Source: Lysobacter sp. 5GHs7-4 (lineage in GTDB: Bacteria > Pseudomonadota > Gammaproteobacteria > Xanthomonadales > Xanthomonadaceae). Taken from it: 64,000 nt of DNA. Positions 16,878 through 25,480 of the stretch are shown here, one piece after another. Made by a program: the position numbers and the translations under genes. Within the stretch, counting starts at the first letter, position 1. The number at the start of each line of letters is the position of its first letter. The notes beneath the pieces were generated by a model. The model was not told where the DNA came from and did no database searches. It saw nothing but the letters and a program-made list of their open reading frames with translations. The DNA is taken from positions 1,816,001 through 1,880,000 of the forward strand of contig NZ_CP089924.1 in NCBI RefSeq assembly GCF_021284765.1, written 5' to 3'.

Positions 16878-16985
16878 GCCCACAGCATCGCATGCGGCTC
16901 CGCGTCCAGACAGATCCGGACCCGGCCGGACGCGCGGAAAGTTAGACTAGCGTCAGCCTACGGCCCCACCTTCAAGAGAACGCGC

Positions 16986-18185
16986 ATGATCACCCTCGGT
17001 ACGCCTTTGTCCCCGCACGCTTGCCGCGTGCTGCTGCTCGGTTCGGGCGAACTCGGCAAAGAGGTGGCGATCGAACTGCAGCGCTACGGGGTGGAGGTGA
17101 TCGCCGCCGACCGCTACGCCGACGCGCCGGCGATGCAGGTCGCGCACCGCAGCCACGTGCTGGACATGCTGGACGGCCAGGCCGTGCGCGCGCTGATCGC
17201 CGCCGAGCGCCCGCACCTGATCGTGCCGGAGATCGAGGCCATCCACACCCAGACCCTGGTGGAACTGGAGCAGGAATTCGCCGAGCGCGGCACGCACACG
17301 CGCGTGATCCCGACCGCGCGCGCCGCGCGCCTGACCATGGACCGCGAAGGCATCCGCCGCCTGGCCGCCGAAACCCTGGGCCTGCCGACCTCGCCCTACC
17401 GCTTCGTCGACACGCTGGAGGATTACCGCGAGGCGGTCGCCGCGATCGGCCTGCCGTGCGTGGTCAAGCCGGTGATGTCGTCCTCGGGCAAGGGCCAGAG
17501 CCTGGTGCGCGGCGCCGACGACGTCGACAAGGCCTGGGACTACGCCCAGACCGGCGGCCGCGCCGGCGCCGGCCGCGTCATCGTCGAAGGCTTCATCGAC
17601 TTCGACTACGAAATCACCCTGCTGACCGTGCGCCACGTCGGCGGCACCACGTTCTGCGCGCCGATCGGCCACCTGCAGCGCGACGGCGACTACCGCGAAA
17701 GCTGGCAGCCGCAGCCGATGTCGACGCGCGCGCTGGCGCGCGCGCAGGGCATCGCGCGCAGCATCACCGACGACCTGGGCGGTTGGGGCGTGTTCGGCGT
17801 GGAGCTGTTCGTCAAGGGCGACGAGGTCTGGTTCAGCGAAGTTTCGCCGCGCCCGCACGACACCGGCCTGGTGACCCTGATCTCGCAGGATCTGAGCGAG
17901 TTTGCGCTGCATGCGCGCGCGATCCTCGGCCTGCCGATTCCGGCCATCCGCGAACACGGCGCGTCGGCCTCGTGCGCGGTGCTCGCGCAGGGCCACGGCG
18001 TGCCGGTGTTCAACGGCGTCGACGCCGCGCTGAGTCAGGCCGACACGCAACTGCGTCTGTTCGGCAAGCCGCGCGTGGAAGGCCACCGCCGCGTAGCGGT
18101 GACGCTCGCGCTGGGCGAGGACGTCGACGGCGCGCGCGAGCACGCGCGGCGCGCGGCCGCGGCGTTGGACATCGAGCTGCGCTGA
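16986..18185 (+). CDS. purT: Formate-dependent GAR transformylase PurT
   Basis: A 399-residue ATP-grasp enzyme that converts GAR, formate and ATP to FGAR in purine synthesis without folate. It shows the N-terminal '[20 protein letters not shown]', '[17 protein letters not shown]', the ATP-grasp core '[19 protein letters not shown]', and the metal/phosphate site '[20 protein letters not shown]'. Length and motifs match E. coli PurT. The ATG at 16986 follows a short spacer with AAGAGAA. It is a single gene with its own divergent promoter region shared with the propeller gene. Confidence 0.97.
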   Translation: MITLGTPLSPHACRVLLLGSGELGKEVAIELQRYGVEVIAADRYADAPAMQVAHRSHVLDMLDGQAVRALIAAERPHLIVPEIEAIHTQTLVELEQEFAERGTHTRVIPTARAARLTMDREGIRRLAAETLGLPTSPYRFVDTLEDYREAVAAIGLPCVVKPVMSSSGKGQSLVRGADDVDKAWDYAQTGGRAGAGRVIVEGFIDFDYEITLLTVRHVGGTTFCAPIGHLQRDGDYRESWQPQPMSTRALARAQGIARSITDDLGGWGVFGVELFVKGDEVWFSEVSPRPHDTGLVTLISQDLSEFALHARAILGLPIPAIREHGASASCAVLAQGHGVPVFNGVDAALSQADTQLRLFGKPRVEGHRRVAVTLALGEDVDGAREHARRAAAALDIELR

Positions 18186-18238
18186 GCGCGGCCGCCCTAC
18201 ACTGATCCGAACCACGATCCCGACAGGGGGGATGCGCG

Positions 18239-18673
18239 ATGGAAGAATCCCGAGGCTATGCCGTGTTCCTATTCCCGCAGGCGCTGGAGGTGCTGGGCGA
18301 GGCGATCAAGCCTTACCTGCTCGACGGCGCGGCCGGACCGCATGTGTTGTGCCGCGAGATCGACACCGCCGGCGCGCTGATCGAAATGACCCTGGAGATG
18401 CAGACCAGCGAAGGCCGGCCGGTGTCGCTGGAACTGATGGTGCCGACCAGTATGGTGCGCATGATCGTCTCGGCGCGCAGCGACGAGGCCTTCGGCTTCG
18501 GCCCGCGCCCCGCGCACGTGCCGCAAGCGGTGCCGACGGTGGTGGTGCCGGCTGCGCCCACGCCCGCCGCGCCGGCGGCAGCGCCAGCGCCAGCGCCGGT
18601 CCCCGCGCCTACGCCGGCCAAGGCCGAGCCAGTGGTGGCGGCGAAGCCGGGTGGCGACGAGCCCGAGCAATAG
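18239..18673 (+). CDS. Hypothetical protein with Pro/Ala-rich tail
   Basis: A 144-residue protein of no family I recognise. The first 95 residues look globular (FPQALEVLGEAIKPYLLDGA, SMVRMIVSARSDEAFGFGP). Residues 96-144 form a low-complexity Pro/Ala/Val tail with repeated AP units and a charged end. No signal or membrane segment. It begins 53 bases after purT with a G-rich ribosome site (AGGGGGGAT), so it may be co-transcribed. The mosaic repeat cluster starts immediately downstream. Confidence 0.68.
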   Translation: MEESRGYAVFLFPQALEVLGEAIKPYLLDGAAGPHVLCREIDTAGALIEMTLEMQTSEGRPVSLELMVPTSMVRMIVSARSDEAFGFGPRPAHVPQAVPTVVVPAAPTPAAPAAAPAPAPVPAPTPAKAEPVVAAKPGGDEPEQ

Positions 18674-19377
18674 GCATTAGTCCACCTCCCTTCGGATGCG
18701 CTCCCTTCTTTATAAAAGGGTGAAGCCGTGCGTTTACGAACCGCAGGTTCGTGCGCGGCTGAACGCCGGGTTGAAGGTGTTGCTGCCCAAGTTTTGTGAG
18801 CCGCCTTCTGTGGGAGCGGCGTGAGCCGCGACCGTGAATCCCGGTGACGGCGCCTATTCGGTTCCGATGACCTCGAGATTCCGGCGCTGTGCTTTTTAGC
18901 TCCCTCCTTTGGAAAAGGAGGGTTGGGGAGGATTTGCTTTTGTTCTTACTCTGTTGCTTCTGACCGAAGGTCAAAGGCTTCCGCCTGCTGCGCATGCGGG
19001 TCACTTTCTCTTGCTAGCGCTCTCTGTAGGAGCGGCGTGAGCCGCGACCTCGAATCCCGGCGGCCGCGCCTATTCGGTTCCGATGGCCTCCAGATCGCGG
19101 CGTCACGCTTTTGGCTCCCTCCTTTGACAAAGGGTGAAGCCGTGCGTTTACGAACCGCAGGTTCGTGCACGGGTGAACGACAACAGGCTGTGCCTGTTGG
19201 CCGGGCGGGTTGGGGAGGATTTGCTCTTGCTGTTGTCTTCGCTTCTTCTGACCGAAGGTCAAAGGCTTCCGCCTGCTGCGCATGCGGGTCACTTTCTCTT
19301 GCTGACCCAAGAGAAAGTAACCAAAGAGAAGGGTCTGAGCCCAGAGCTCCCGTGTGGCTTCGGTTCTTGCGCCGGGA

Positions 19378-19411
19378 TTTTTCGATAAGACATCCCTGTC
19401 TTATCGAAAAA
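19378..19411. repeat. 15-bp perfect hairpin in repeat unit 2
   Basis: TTTTTCGATAAGACA, loop TCCC, then the exact complement. The copies at 32456 and 32825 have GATAGGACA/TGTCCTATC instead of GATAAGACA/TGTCTTATC, so one A:T pair has become G:C on both sides of the stem. Confidence 0.93.
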
Positions 19412-19495
19412 CGGCGCGCGTCCTGCGCGCCGCCCTCCGGGTCTGGGAATGGTCGTGTGGCTTCGGTTCTATGGACTTCAATGCCGGAGCAAACT

Positions 19496-19538
<43 letters not shown>

Positions 19539-19785
19539 GATGTGGGAATTCGTAGGATGCTGTGAGCCGTAGGCGAACCGCATCGCCGCTGTGGCCGGGC
19601 CTCGCATGGCGCGGTTCGCTGCGCTCACCGCACCCTACGAGCGGTGCGAGGGAGTCGGTGGCCGTAGGCACGACGCAGGCGCAGTCCATCGCGGCTCGCG
19701 CCGCTCCCACAGAAAGCGGGCGCTGCGCGGCGGATCACGCCGTAGGATGCGGTGAGCGCAGCGAACCGCATCGCCACCAAACGCC

Positions 19786-21021
19786 TTACGGCTTAGCCAG
19801 ATCGATCCACACCAGATGATGATCGCTGCCGTCGGCGTAGGCCGCGTCCGCGCTCTCGCGTGCCGGCCAGAACACGCCGCTGTCGCGCACGTTCAAGCCG
19901 CGCGAGGGCAGCACGTAGTCCAGGCGCAGGGTGCCGGCCTTGGCGCCGAAGTCGCCGGTGTGGGTGGCGGTGTCGCCCTTGCGCGGCAGCCCATACTCGG
20001 CCGCGCGCTGCGGTGCGCCCGCGCTGCGCGGCAGGTGGGTGGCGTCCACGCGAGGGTGGTCCAGCACTTGCGCGATCGCACCGCGCGCGCCGTCGCCGTC
20101 GACGGGATCGGCGTTCATGTCGCCCAGGATCACGAACGCGGCGTCCGCCGCCAGTCCGCCGCAGGCGCCGCGGTCGTCGCACAGCCAGGGTTTTTCGCCG
20201 GCCGACAGATACTCCGCCCACAGCCGCAGCTCGTCGTGGTTGCGCGCGCCGTTGCGGTCTTCGGGGCCGTCGAACACCGGCGGGGTCGGATGCGCGGCCA
20301 GGACGTGGATCGTGCCCAGCGGCGTGCGCACCGGCAGGTCCCAATGCGATTTCGACGACAGCCGCAGCTGCGACCAGATCGCCGGCGGATACCAGGCCGC
20401 GCCGGTGGCGGGATCGCGCGGTACGCGCGCGCCCGGCAGCGCGCTCCACTTCAGCAATTGGAACGTCCGCGCCTGCGCGGCGTCGATGGGGTACTGCGAC
20501 AGCACCAGCATGCCGTACTGGCCGGGATGCAGACCGTAACCCCAGGCGTCGTTGCCGCGCGCGCGGCCGTCGCCGCCGACGCGGCCGTCGTGGTCCAGGT
20601 CCAGGCCGCTGGGCACGCCGGTGTTGACCGGCGCGAAGTAGCGGTAGGGATAACGCAGTGCGGTGCCGCCATGCTGACCCACGCCCAGGTAGCGTTGCTG
20701 GAACAGGTCCGCGGCGCGGCCGTCGGCGTCGTAATCGAATTCGTTGAGCAGCACGATGTCCGGGCGCGCGCGCTGCAGCACCGCGGCGATTTTGCGCGCG
20801 CCGGCGTCGTCGCCCTGCAGGCGGCGCACCAGGCCGCCGTCGGCGTCGTCGTACAGCGAGGTGTTGTAGGTGGCGATGCGCAAGGCGCCGCGTTCGTTCA
20901 TGGCCGGGGCCTTTGCCGCGTCGGGCGCGCCGTGGACCTGGACGCGCACGCAGCCGGCGGCGAGGGCGGCGAGCAGGGCGAAGGGAAGCAGTGCGGAGAG
21001 TCGATTGCGCATGGCGCGCAT
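19786..21021 (-). CDS. Lipoprotein of the endonuclease/exonuclease/phosphatase family
   Basis: A 411-residue protein with a lipoprotein signal (LLAALAAGC) and the EEP fold: 'LRIATYNTSLYDDADGG' at the start of the domain, 'RPDIVLLNEFDYDADGR' with the metal-binding Glu, 'IHVLAAHPTPPVFDGPEDRN', 'AAFVILGDMNADPVDGDGAR' with the DxN catalytic pair, and 'YADGSDHHLVWIDLAKP' with the final Asp-His. It probably hydrolyses phosphodiesters (nucleic acid or phospholipid) outside the cytoplasm. Two ATGs (21021, 21012) are possible. The gene ends against the repeat cluster. Confidence 0.88.
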   Translation of the reverse strand: MRAMRNRLSALLPFALLAALAAGCVRVQVHGAPDAAKAPAMNERGALRIATYNTSLYDDADGGLVRRLQGDDAGARKIAAVLQRARPDIVLLNEFDYDADGRAADLFQQRYLGVGQHGGTALRYPYRYFAPVNTGVPSGLDLDHDGRVGGDGRARGNDAWGYGLHPGQYGMLVLSQYPIDAAQARTFQLLKWSALPGARVPRDPATGAAWYPPAIWSQLRLSSKSHWDLPVRTPLGTIHVLAAHPTPPVFDGPEDRNGARNHDELRLWAEYLSAGEKPWLCDDRGACGGLAADAAFVILGDMNADPVDGDGARGAIAQVLDHPRVDATHLPRSAGAPQRAAEYGLPRKGDTATHTGDFGAKAGTLRLDYVLPSRGLNVRDSGVFWPARESADAAYADGSDHHLVWIDLAKP

Positions 21022-21077
21022 GATCGCATGCGCGCCGCACGGCTTCGATGACAGTCGCGCGAGGGCGCCGGCCGCGC

Positions 21078-21109
21078 AAAAAAAAAAAAACGCCCCGGCG
21101 GACCGGGGC
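21078..21109 (-). terminator. Strong terminator after lipoprotein gene
   Basis: Read leftward, CGCCCCGG/CCGGGGCG with a four-base loop is followed by twelve T residues, about 26 bases after the stop of the gene at 21136. Confidence 0.95.
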
Positions 21110-21135
21110 GTCGGGTGCTGCGTGTCGCTACGGGC

Positions 21136-21579
21136 TTACAGCGTGCAGCCGTAAGCGCTGAGCGAGGTCTTCATCTGCTCCAGCGTGGTCTTGCAGGCGC
21201 TGGCCAGCGCGGCCTTGGAGGCCGGGTTGGCGGCCGCCTGCTTCCAGGAGGCGCGGCTGCTGTCCAGACCGGTCTGGAACATCGCACGCTGATCGGCCGG
21301 CACCTTGTCCGCGAGGCAGGCGCTGACCTTGTTCAGGTAGTCGTCGCACTCCGGAATACCGACGCTGTCGGCGGCGGCGACCGGCGCCGCCGCGGTGTCG
21401 GCCGGAACCGAGGTCGCGGTCGGAGCGGCCACATCGGTCGGCATGGTCTCGGCCGGCGTCGAGGTGGCGGTGGCGGCAGCCGGGTCGGCGGCGGCGTCGG
21501 CCGGCTTGTCGGCCGGCTTGGTGCAGGCGGCCAGCGCCAGGGTGATGGCGGCGGCCAGGATCAGAGCGGTGTGCTTCAT
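21136..21579 (-). CDS. Small Thr/Ala/Pro-rich lipoprotein (paralogue of 21795-22124)
   Basis: A 147-residue lipoprotein (signal ending LALAAC). A disordered Ala/Thr/Pro segment (about 20-72) precedes a C-terminal domain of about 75 residues: 'CDDYLNKVSACLADKVPADQ', then 'SWKQAAANPASKAALASACK' and a final 'SAYGC'. Four Cys in the domain could form two disulfides. The neighbouring upstream gene encodes the same domain without the linker. GGGGAAATTCG before the ATG provides the ribosome site. Function unknown. Confidence 0.85.
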   Translation of the reverse strand: MKHTALILAAAITLALAACTKPADKPADAAADPAAATATSTPAETMPTDVAAPTATSVPADTAAAPVAAADSVGIPECDDYLNKVSACLADKVPADQRAMFQTGLDSSRASWKQAAANPASKAALASACKTTLEQMKTSLSAYGCTL

Positions 21580-21701
21580 CGAATTTCCCCGTAATGAATG
21601 GTAGGCGGCGGCTCCATGCCGAACACAGTGCCGACTCGGTCGTCGCTAAACGACGGGCCACTAGATATACGAGTCGGCGCCGCACTGTGTTAGCGCATCG
21701 T

Positions 21702-21734
21702 AAAACGCCTGCGCCGCCGGTCGCGGCGCAGGCG
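21702..21734 (-). terminator. Terminator after second lipoprotein gene
   Basis: A perfect 12-bp stem (CGCCTGCGCCGC/GCGGCGCAGGCG) with a five-base loop, followed leftward by TTTTA, lies about 60 bases beyond the stop of the gene at 21795. Confidence 0.85.
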
Positions 21735-21794
21735 GCTATCGGACATGGAATCGGTGCGTGCGGGCACCGGCGCGGCCGGCCGCCCGGCGCAGTC

Positions 21795-22124
21795 TTACAT
21801 CGCGCAGCCGTAGCGTGCGTATTCGTCCCTGGCCTGTTCCTCGGCGATGGCGCAGGCCTGCGGCAGAGCGGCGCGGTGGGTCGGATTGGCCAGCGCTTCC
21901 TTCCAGGTCGCGTATTCGGCCGACACGCTGCTGCGCAGTTGCAGGCGCTGCGCTTCGGGCACTTTTTCGTTGATGCAGGCGGCGACCTTGGCCAGGTATT
22001 GGTCGCATTGCACGACGCCGATCGCGTCTTCGATCTTGCCGCCGCTGCCGCTGGCGGACGAGCAGGCGGACAACGACAGGCAGGCGGCCGCGACAGCGGC
22101 CAGGGACCAGGCGGATGTGTTCAT
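21795..22124 (-). CDS. Small lipoprotein, paralogue of 21136-21579
   Basis: A 109-residue lipoprotein (signal ending LSLSAC). The mature domain 'CDQYLAKVAACINEKVPEAQ', 'TWKEALANPTHRAALPQACA' and the final 'ARYGCAM' align with the neighbour at 21136-21579, sharing the CDxYLxKVxAC and WKxAxANPxxxAAL patterns and the four cysteines. The two genes have separate terminators, so they are independently transcribed duplicates. No function is known to me. Confidence 0.85.
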   Translation of the reverse strand: MNTSAWSLAAVAAACLSLSACSSASGSGGKIEDAIGVVQCDQYLAKVAACINEKVPEAQRLQLRSSVSAEYATWKEALANPTHRAALPQACAIAEEQARDEYARYGCAM

Positions 22125-22239
22125 GAGGGGAGGGCTGCACTAGAGGGTCGTGGGGCGCGGGATCCGTCGCCGCGTAGCGCATTCGGGCGGCGTCGCGTGA
22201 CGCCGATTCCGAAATCCCTGCCTATGTAGAGCAACGCGG

Positions 22240-22983
22240 TTACAGCTTGATGAAGTCGCGTATGTCCAGATCGCGCCACTCGTGGCCGTCGAAGCCTTCC
22301 AGCGGACGGTAGCGGCGCTTGTAGTCCATCTTCGGATGGCCGGCGATCCAGTAACCCAGGTACAGATGCTCGCGCCGTTCGCGCTTGGCCCATTCGATCT
22401 GGCGCAGGATCGCCAGCGTGCCCAGGCCGCGGTCGGCCAGTTCGGGTTCGTAGAAGGTGTAGACCGCCGACAGCGCGGTGTCGACCACGTCGGTGACCGC
22501 CACCGCCAGCAGGCGGCGCTGCTCGCGCAGTTCCAGGAAGCGGCCTTCGCTCCAGCTGCCGATCAGGAACTGGTCGAACTCGGGCGCGCCGTGCCCGTCC
22601 ATGCCGCCGCCGGCATGGCGCGCGCCCAGGTAACGCCGATACAGCGCCAGGTGTTCCTCGGTGCGCTCGGCCGGACGCACGCGCATCTCGACCTGGGCGT
22701 TGAGCGCCAGGCAGCGGCGTTGGCTGCGGTCGGGGCGGAAGCGGTCGACCGGAATGCGTACCGCCACGCAGGCGCGGCAGCCGGCGCAGTGCGGGCGGTA
22801 GACGATGTCGCCGGAGCGGCGGAAACCCCAGCCCAGCGCGTGCGGGTACCAGGCGCGCAGGCGCGGATCGCGCGGGTCCAGCACCAGGTCGCGGGCGACG
22901 CGCTCCGGCCAATAGCCGCAGGCGTGCTCGCCGGTGTGGAACAGGCGCAGATCCTCGTTCTCCGGCTGCGGTTGGGTGCCCAT
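22240..22983 (-). CDS. bpt: Aspartate/glutamate leucyltransferase Bpt
   Basis: A 247-residue member of the arginyl/leucyl-tRNA-protein transferase family (ATE N and C domains). N-terminal '[20 protein letters not shown]' and '[20 protein letters not shown]' contain the conserved Cys set. The C-terminal part has '[20 protein letters not shown]' and '[20 protein letters not shown]'. It adds Leu to proteins with N-terminal Asp or Glu, making them ClpS/ClpAP substrates in the N-degron pathway. The ATG at 22983 was chosen over an upstream one because the family begins at this point. Confidence 0.94.
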   Translation of the reverse strand: MGTQPQPENEDLRLFHTGEHACGYWPERVARDLVLDPRDPRLRAWYPHALGWGFRRSGDIVYRPHCAGCRACVAVRIPVDRFRPDRSQRRCLALNAQVEMRVRPAERTEEHLALYRRYLGARHAGGGMDGHGAPEFDQFLIGSWSEGRFLELREQRRLLAVAVTDVVDTALSAVYTFYEPELADRGLGTLAILRQIEWAKRERREHLYLGYWIAGHPKMDYKRRYRPLEGFDGHEWRDLDIRDFIKL

Positions 22984-23123
22984 GGCGTGAGCATAGCGCC
23001 GTCCCCGGGCCGCCGCGCTAGCGCGGCGTTCACGTTTATGCACGCAGCCGTGTCAACCGATCGCCGGCCCGGGCGTTGACCTGTGCATCGGCGCCGCCCG
23101 GCGCCCCTGGCAGGAGTCACCGC

Positions 23124-23768
23124 ATGAAACGTTCCATCGTGCTGGTCGCCGCACTGGCGGCCGCCGTCGCCGGCGCCGCGCTGGCCGCACCGCAGGGCGA
23201 AGGCCCCGACCGTCCGCAGCGCCCCAGCCTGGACCGCAACAACGACGGCGCGATCGACCGCAGCGAAGCCGCGGCGATGCCGCGCCTGGCCGAGAAGTTC
23301 GACGCCCTCGACAAGAACCGCGACGGCCGCCTCAGCGCCGACGAGCGCCCCTCGCACCGCGGCCGCGGCGGCAAGGGCGGACGCGGCGGTCACGGCGGAC
23401 GCCACGGCGGCATGGGCGGGCTGATTTCCGCCGACGCCGACGGCGACGGCCGCATCAGCAAGGCCGAGGCCGCCCAGCTGCCGATGATCGGCGACAAGTT
23501 CGCCCAGATCGACGGCAACCGCGACGGCTACGTGGTGCGCAGCGAACTGCGCGCGTTCCACGAGCGCGAGCGCCCGCAGCGCGAGGCCGAGCGCGCCAAG
23601 CGCTTCGAGCAGCATTTCGCCGAAGCCGACCTCAACCGCGACGGCAAGCTCAGCAAGATCGAAGTCGGCGAAAAGATGCCGCGCCTGGCCAAGGCCTTCG
23701 CCTTCATGGACGAGGACCGCGACGGCTATCTGACCCGCGAGGATTTGCGCCACCCGCCGCGCCGCTGA
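23124..23768 (+). CDS. Exported protein with six EF-hand loops
   Basis: A 214-residue protein with a Sec signal peptide (MKRSIVLVAALAAAVAGAAL, cleavage near ALAA). Six canonical Ca-binding loops can be read: DRNNDGAIDRSE, DKNRDGRLSADE, DADGDGRISKAE, DGNRDGYVVRSE, DLNRDGKLSKIE and DEDRDGYLTRED. A Gly/Arg/His-rich linker of about 25 residues separates the first pair from the other four. It is probably a periplasmic or secreted calcium buffer or sensor. The ATG follows CAGGAGTCACCGC, a good ribosome site. A terminator closes the gene. Confidence 0.9.
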   Translation: MKRSIVLVAALAAAVAGAALAAPQGEGPDRPQRPSLDRNNDGAIDRSEAAAMPRLAEKFDALDKNRDGRLSADERPSHRGRGGKGGRGGHGGRHGGMGGLISADADGDGRISKAEAAQLPMIGDKFAQIDGNRDGYVVRSELRAFHERERPQREAERAKRFEQHFAEADLNRDGKLSKIEVGEKMPRLAKAFAFMDEDRDGYLTREDLRHPPRR

Positions 23769-23844
23769 CGCGTGGCCGGTCGCACCGGCGTTGTACGTAG
23801 CACCCGGCAGTAGCAAGTAAACGGAAGGTTTGCCCCTCCAGATT

Positions 23845-23877
23845 CCCGTGCCGCGTCCCGCGGCACGGGTTTTTTTT
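23845..23877 (+). terminator. Terminator after EF-hand gene
   Basis: CCCGTGCCGC/GCGGCACGGG with a five-base loop, followed by eight T residues, about 76 bases after the stop. Confidence 0.95.
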
Positions 23878-23888
23878 CGGCGCGAGGC

Positions 23889-25046
23889 CTAGAGGCGGCC
23901 GGACTGGATCAGACCGACGATCAAGCCGCCCACGCCGCAGCCCACGCCGATCGCGCCGCCGATCCAGGACTGCATGCGCTCGCAGCGGCGCCGGCGCGCG
24001 GCCGCGACCGGGTCGCGCTGCGCCTCCAGCGCGTGGCGGCGGCGCAGGATGCGCGGCTGCGCCACGCTGGTCTGCCACAGCACCGCGGCGATGAAACCCA
24101 GCGTGGTCAGGCTGGGCAGCCACCAGCCGCCGCGGCCGCTGTGCGCGATCGCCAGCAGCAGCACCACGAACGCGATCGAGGCCAGCGCGCAGATCACCGC
24201 GCTGCGCACCAGCGCGTAGCGTTCGGCATCGTCGATCGCGCCCTTGAGTTGCTTGCGCAGGCCCAGGTAGATGCCGGCGAAGGCCGCGACCGCGGCGATG
24301 CCGATGCTGCCGGCCGCGCCCAGCAGCACCTGGCCGAAGGTCTTGGCGCCGGCCGCCGCGCCGGCGCCGAGCAGGCCCGCGGCGGCCGCGGGCGGGCTGG
24401 CCAGGGTCAGCGCGGTCGCGACCATGCTGGTGAAGGCGATCGACGGCGCGCTGTCGGCGGCGAACCGGCCGAAGCGCGCCAGCATGTCCTCGCGCACGCT
24501 GGCGCGCGCGCGCGACAGGCGCTTGCGCACCGCCGCGTCGCTGAGGCCCAGCAGGGACGCGACCTGCTGCGAGCTCTGGCCTTCGCGGTAGTACAGCAGC
24601 AGCACTTCGCGGCTGTCGTCGGGCAGGGCCGAAATCAGTTCGGCGGCGACGGCCTGGCGTTCTTCGTCCAGCAGTTGCTCGAAGGGATTGGGCTGCGGAT
24701 CGGCCGCGGCCTCGATCGCCGCCTCGACGTCGTCGACGCCGCGCGGCGCGCGCCGCTGCGCGCGCAGATGGTCGCGGGCGAGGTTGCGGGTGATCTGACG
24801 CAGCCAGGGCAGGAAGCTGGACGGGCTCTGCAACCGGCGCAGGTTCTGCCAGGCGCTGAGGAAGGCCTCCTGGGCGATGTCCTCGCTGGCCGGCACGTCG
24901 CGCACGATCGCCAGCGCGATCGCGGTCACCGAGTTCTGGCACAGCGCGACGATGCGCGAATACGCGGCACGGTCGCCGGCCGCCGCCGCGGGCAGGTCGG
25001 CATCGATGGCGGTGAGCAGGACGTCGGCGGTCGTGACGGCGTTCAA
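23889..25046 (-). CDS. ECF-like sigma-70 factor with C-terminal membrane domain
   Basis: A 385-residue protein. Residues about 25-95 form sigma region 2 (CQNSVTAIALAIVRDVPASE, DIAQEAFLSAWQNLRRL, FLPWLRQITRNLARDHLRAQ) and about 130-185 region 4 (SALPDDSREVLLLYYREGQS, SQQVASLLGLSDAAVRKRLS). The C-terminal 185 residues carry four or five hydrophobic segments ending in a Gly-rich helix (WIGGAIGVGCGVGGLIVGLI). The TTG start forms a TTGA overlap with the upstream small gene. No separate anti-sigma gene is seen; the membrane domain may hold or regulate the sigma part (inference). Confidence 0.87.
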   Translation of the reverse strand: MNAVTTADVLLTAIDADLPAAAAGDRAAYSRIVALCQNSVTAIALAIVRDVPASEDIAQEAFLSAWQNLRRLQSPSSFLPWLRQITRNLARDHLRAQRRAPRGVDDVEAAIEAAADPQPNPFEQLLDEERQAVAAELISALPDDSREVLLLYYREGQSSQQVASLLGLSDAAVRKRLSRARASVREDMLARFGRFAADSAPSIAFTSMVATALTLASPPAAAAGLLGAGAAAGAKTFGQVLLGAAGSIGIAAVAAFAGIYLGLRKQLKGAIDDAERYALVRSAVICALASIAFVVLLLAIAHSGRGGWWLPSLTTLGFIAAVLWQTSVAQPRILRRRHALEAQRDPVAAARRRRCERMQSWIGGAIGVGCGVGGLIVGLIQSGRL

Positions 25047-25210
25047 GGCTGGCAGGCCAGGCAGGCGGGCAGGTATGCGGGCAGGTCGGCGGCGCCGCCC
25101 AGGGCGCCCAGAATAACCAGCGCGGCGCCGATGGCGGCGGTGCTCAGCGGGCCCAGCAGATCGACGGCGATTGCGAGCGCGGTGCAAAGGGTGAAGGGGG
25201 GCGGCGTCAT
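25043..25210 (-). CDS. 55-residue membrane protein coupled to the sigma factor
   Basis: A small protein starting MTPPPFTLCTALAIAVDLLG with two hydrophobic stretches (about 6-20 and 24-38) and a C-terminal CxxCxxC-like tail (LPACLACQP). Its TGA overlaps the TTG start of the sigma factor gene by four bases, the main evidence that it is real. The ribosome site is weak. It could be a regulatory partner of the sigma factor or only a leader peptide that couples translation. Confidence 0.55.
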   Translation of the reverse strand: MTPPPFTLCTALAIAVDLLGPLSTAAIGAALVILGALGGAADLPAYLPACLACQP

Positions 25211-25296
25211 GGCGGTTCCGGGCAGGGTGACCTGTACCGGGACGCGGGACGGTGGGGAATGTGACCGGGGCGGGGCGTGTGTCGGGACGCCGAGAA

Positions 25297-25460
25297 GCAA
25301 ATCCCCCTTAGTCCCCCCTTTCAAAGGGGAGGCAGCTACGCGGTTGTGGGGGGCTCCCTGCGCTGTGCCCGGTCACCTCTCCTCGTGGCGGCGAGGCCGA
25401 ACCTCAAACCGGACGGCGCAGTCTCCCCCTTTCGAAAGAGGGGGATAAAGGGGGATTCGC
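25297..25460. repeat. Inverted CCCCCTT/AAGGGGG repeat pair
   Basis: The left arm 'GCAAATCCCCCTTAGTCCCC' and the right arm 'GGGGATAAAGGGGGATTCGC' are inverted copies about 100 bases apart. Each contains an inner hairpin (CCCCTTT-C-AAAGGGG at about 25315; a CCCCCTTTCGAAAGAGGGGG block at about 25424). It fills the gap between the small membrane gene and the DUF2007 gene. Confidence 0.8.
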
Positions 25461-25480
25461 TCTCGCTCCCGCCCGCAGCC

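Noticed and set aside
25043..25324. Longer 93-residue version of the small membrane protein upstream of the sigma factor
   Set aside because: The extra N-terminal part is translated from the CCCCCTT repeat block and has no ribosome site, so the ATG at 25210 was preferred.
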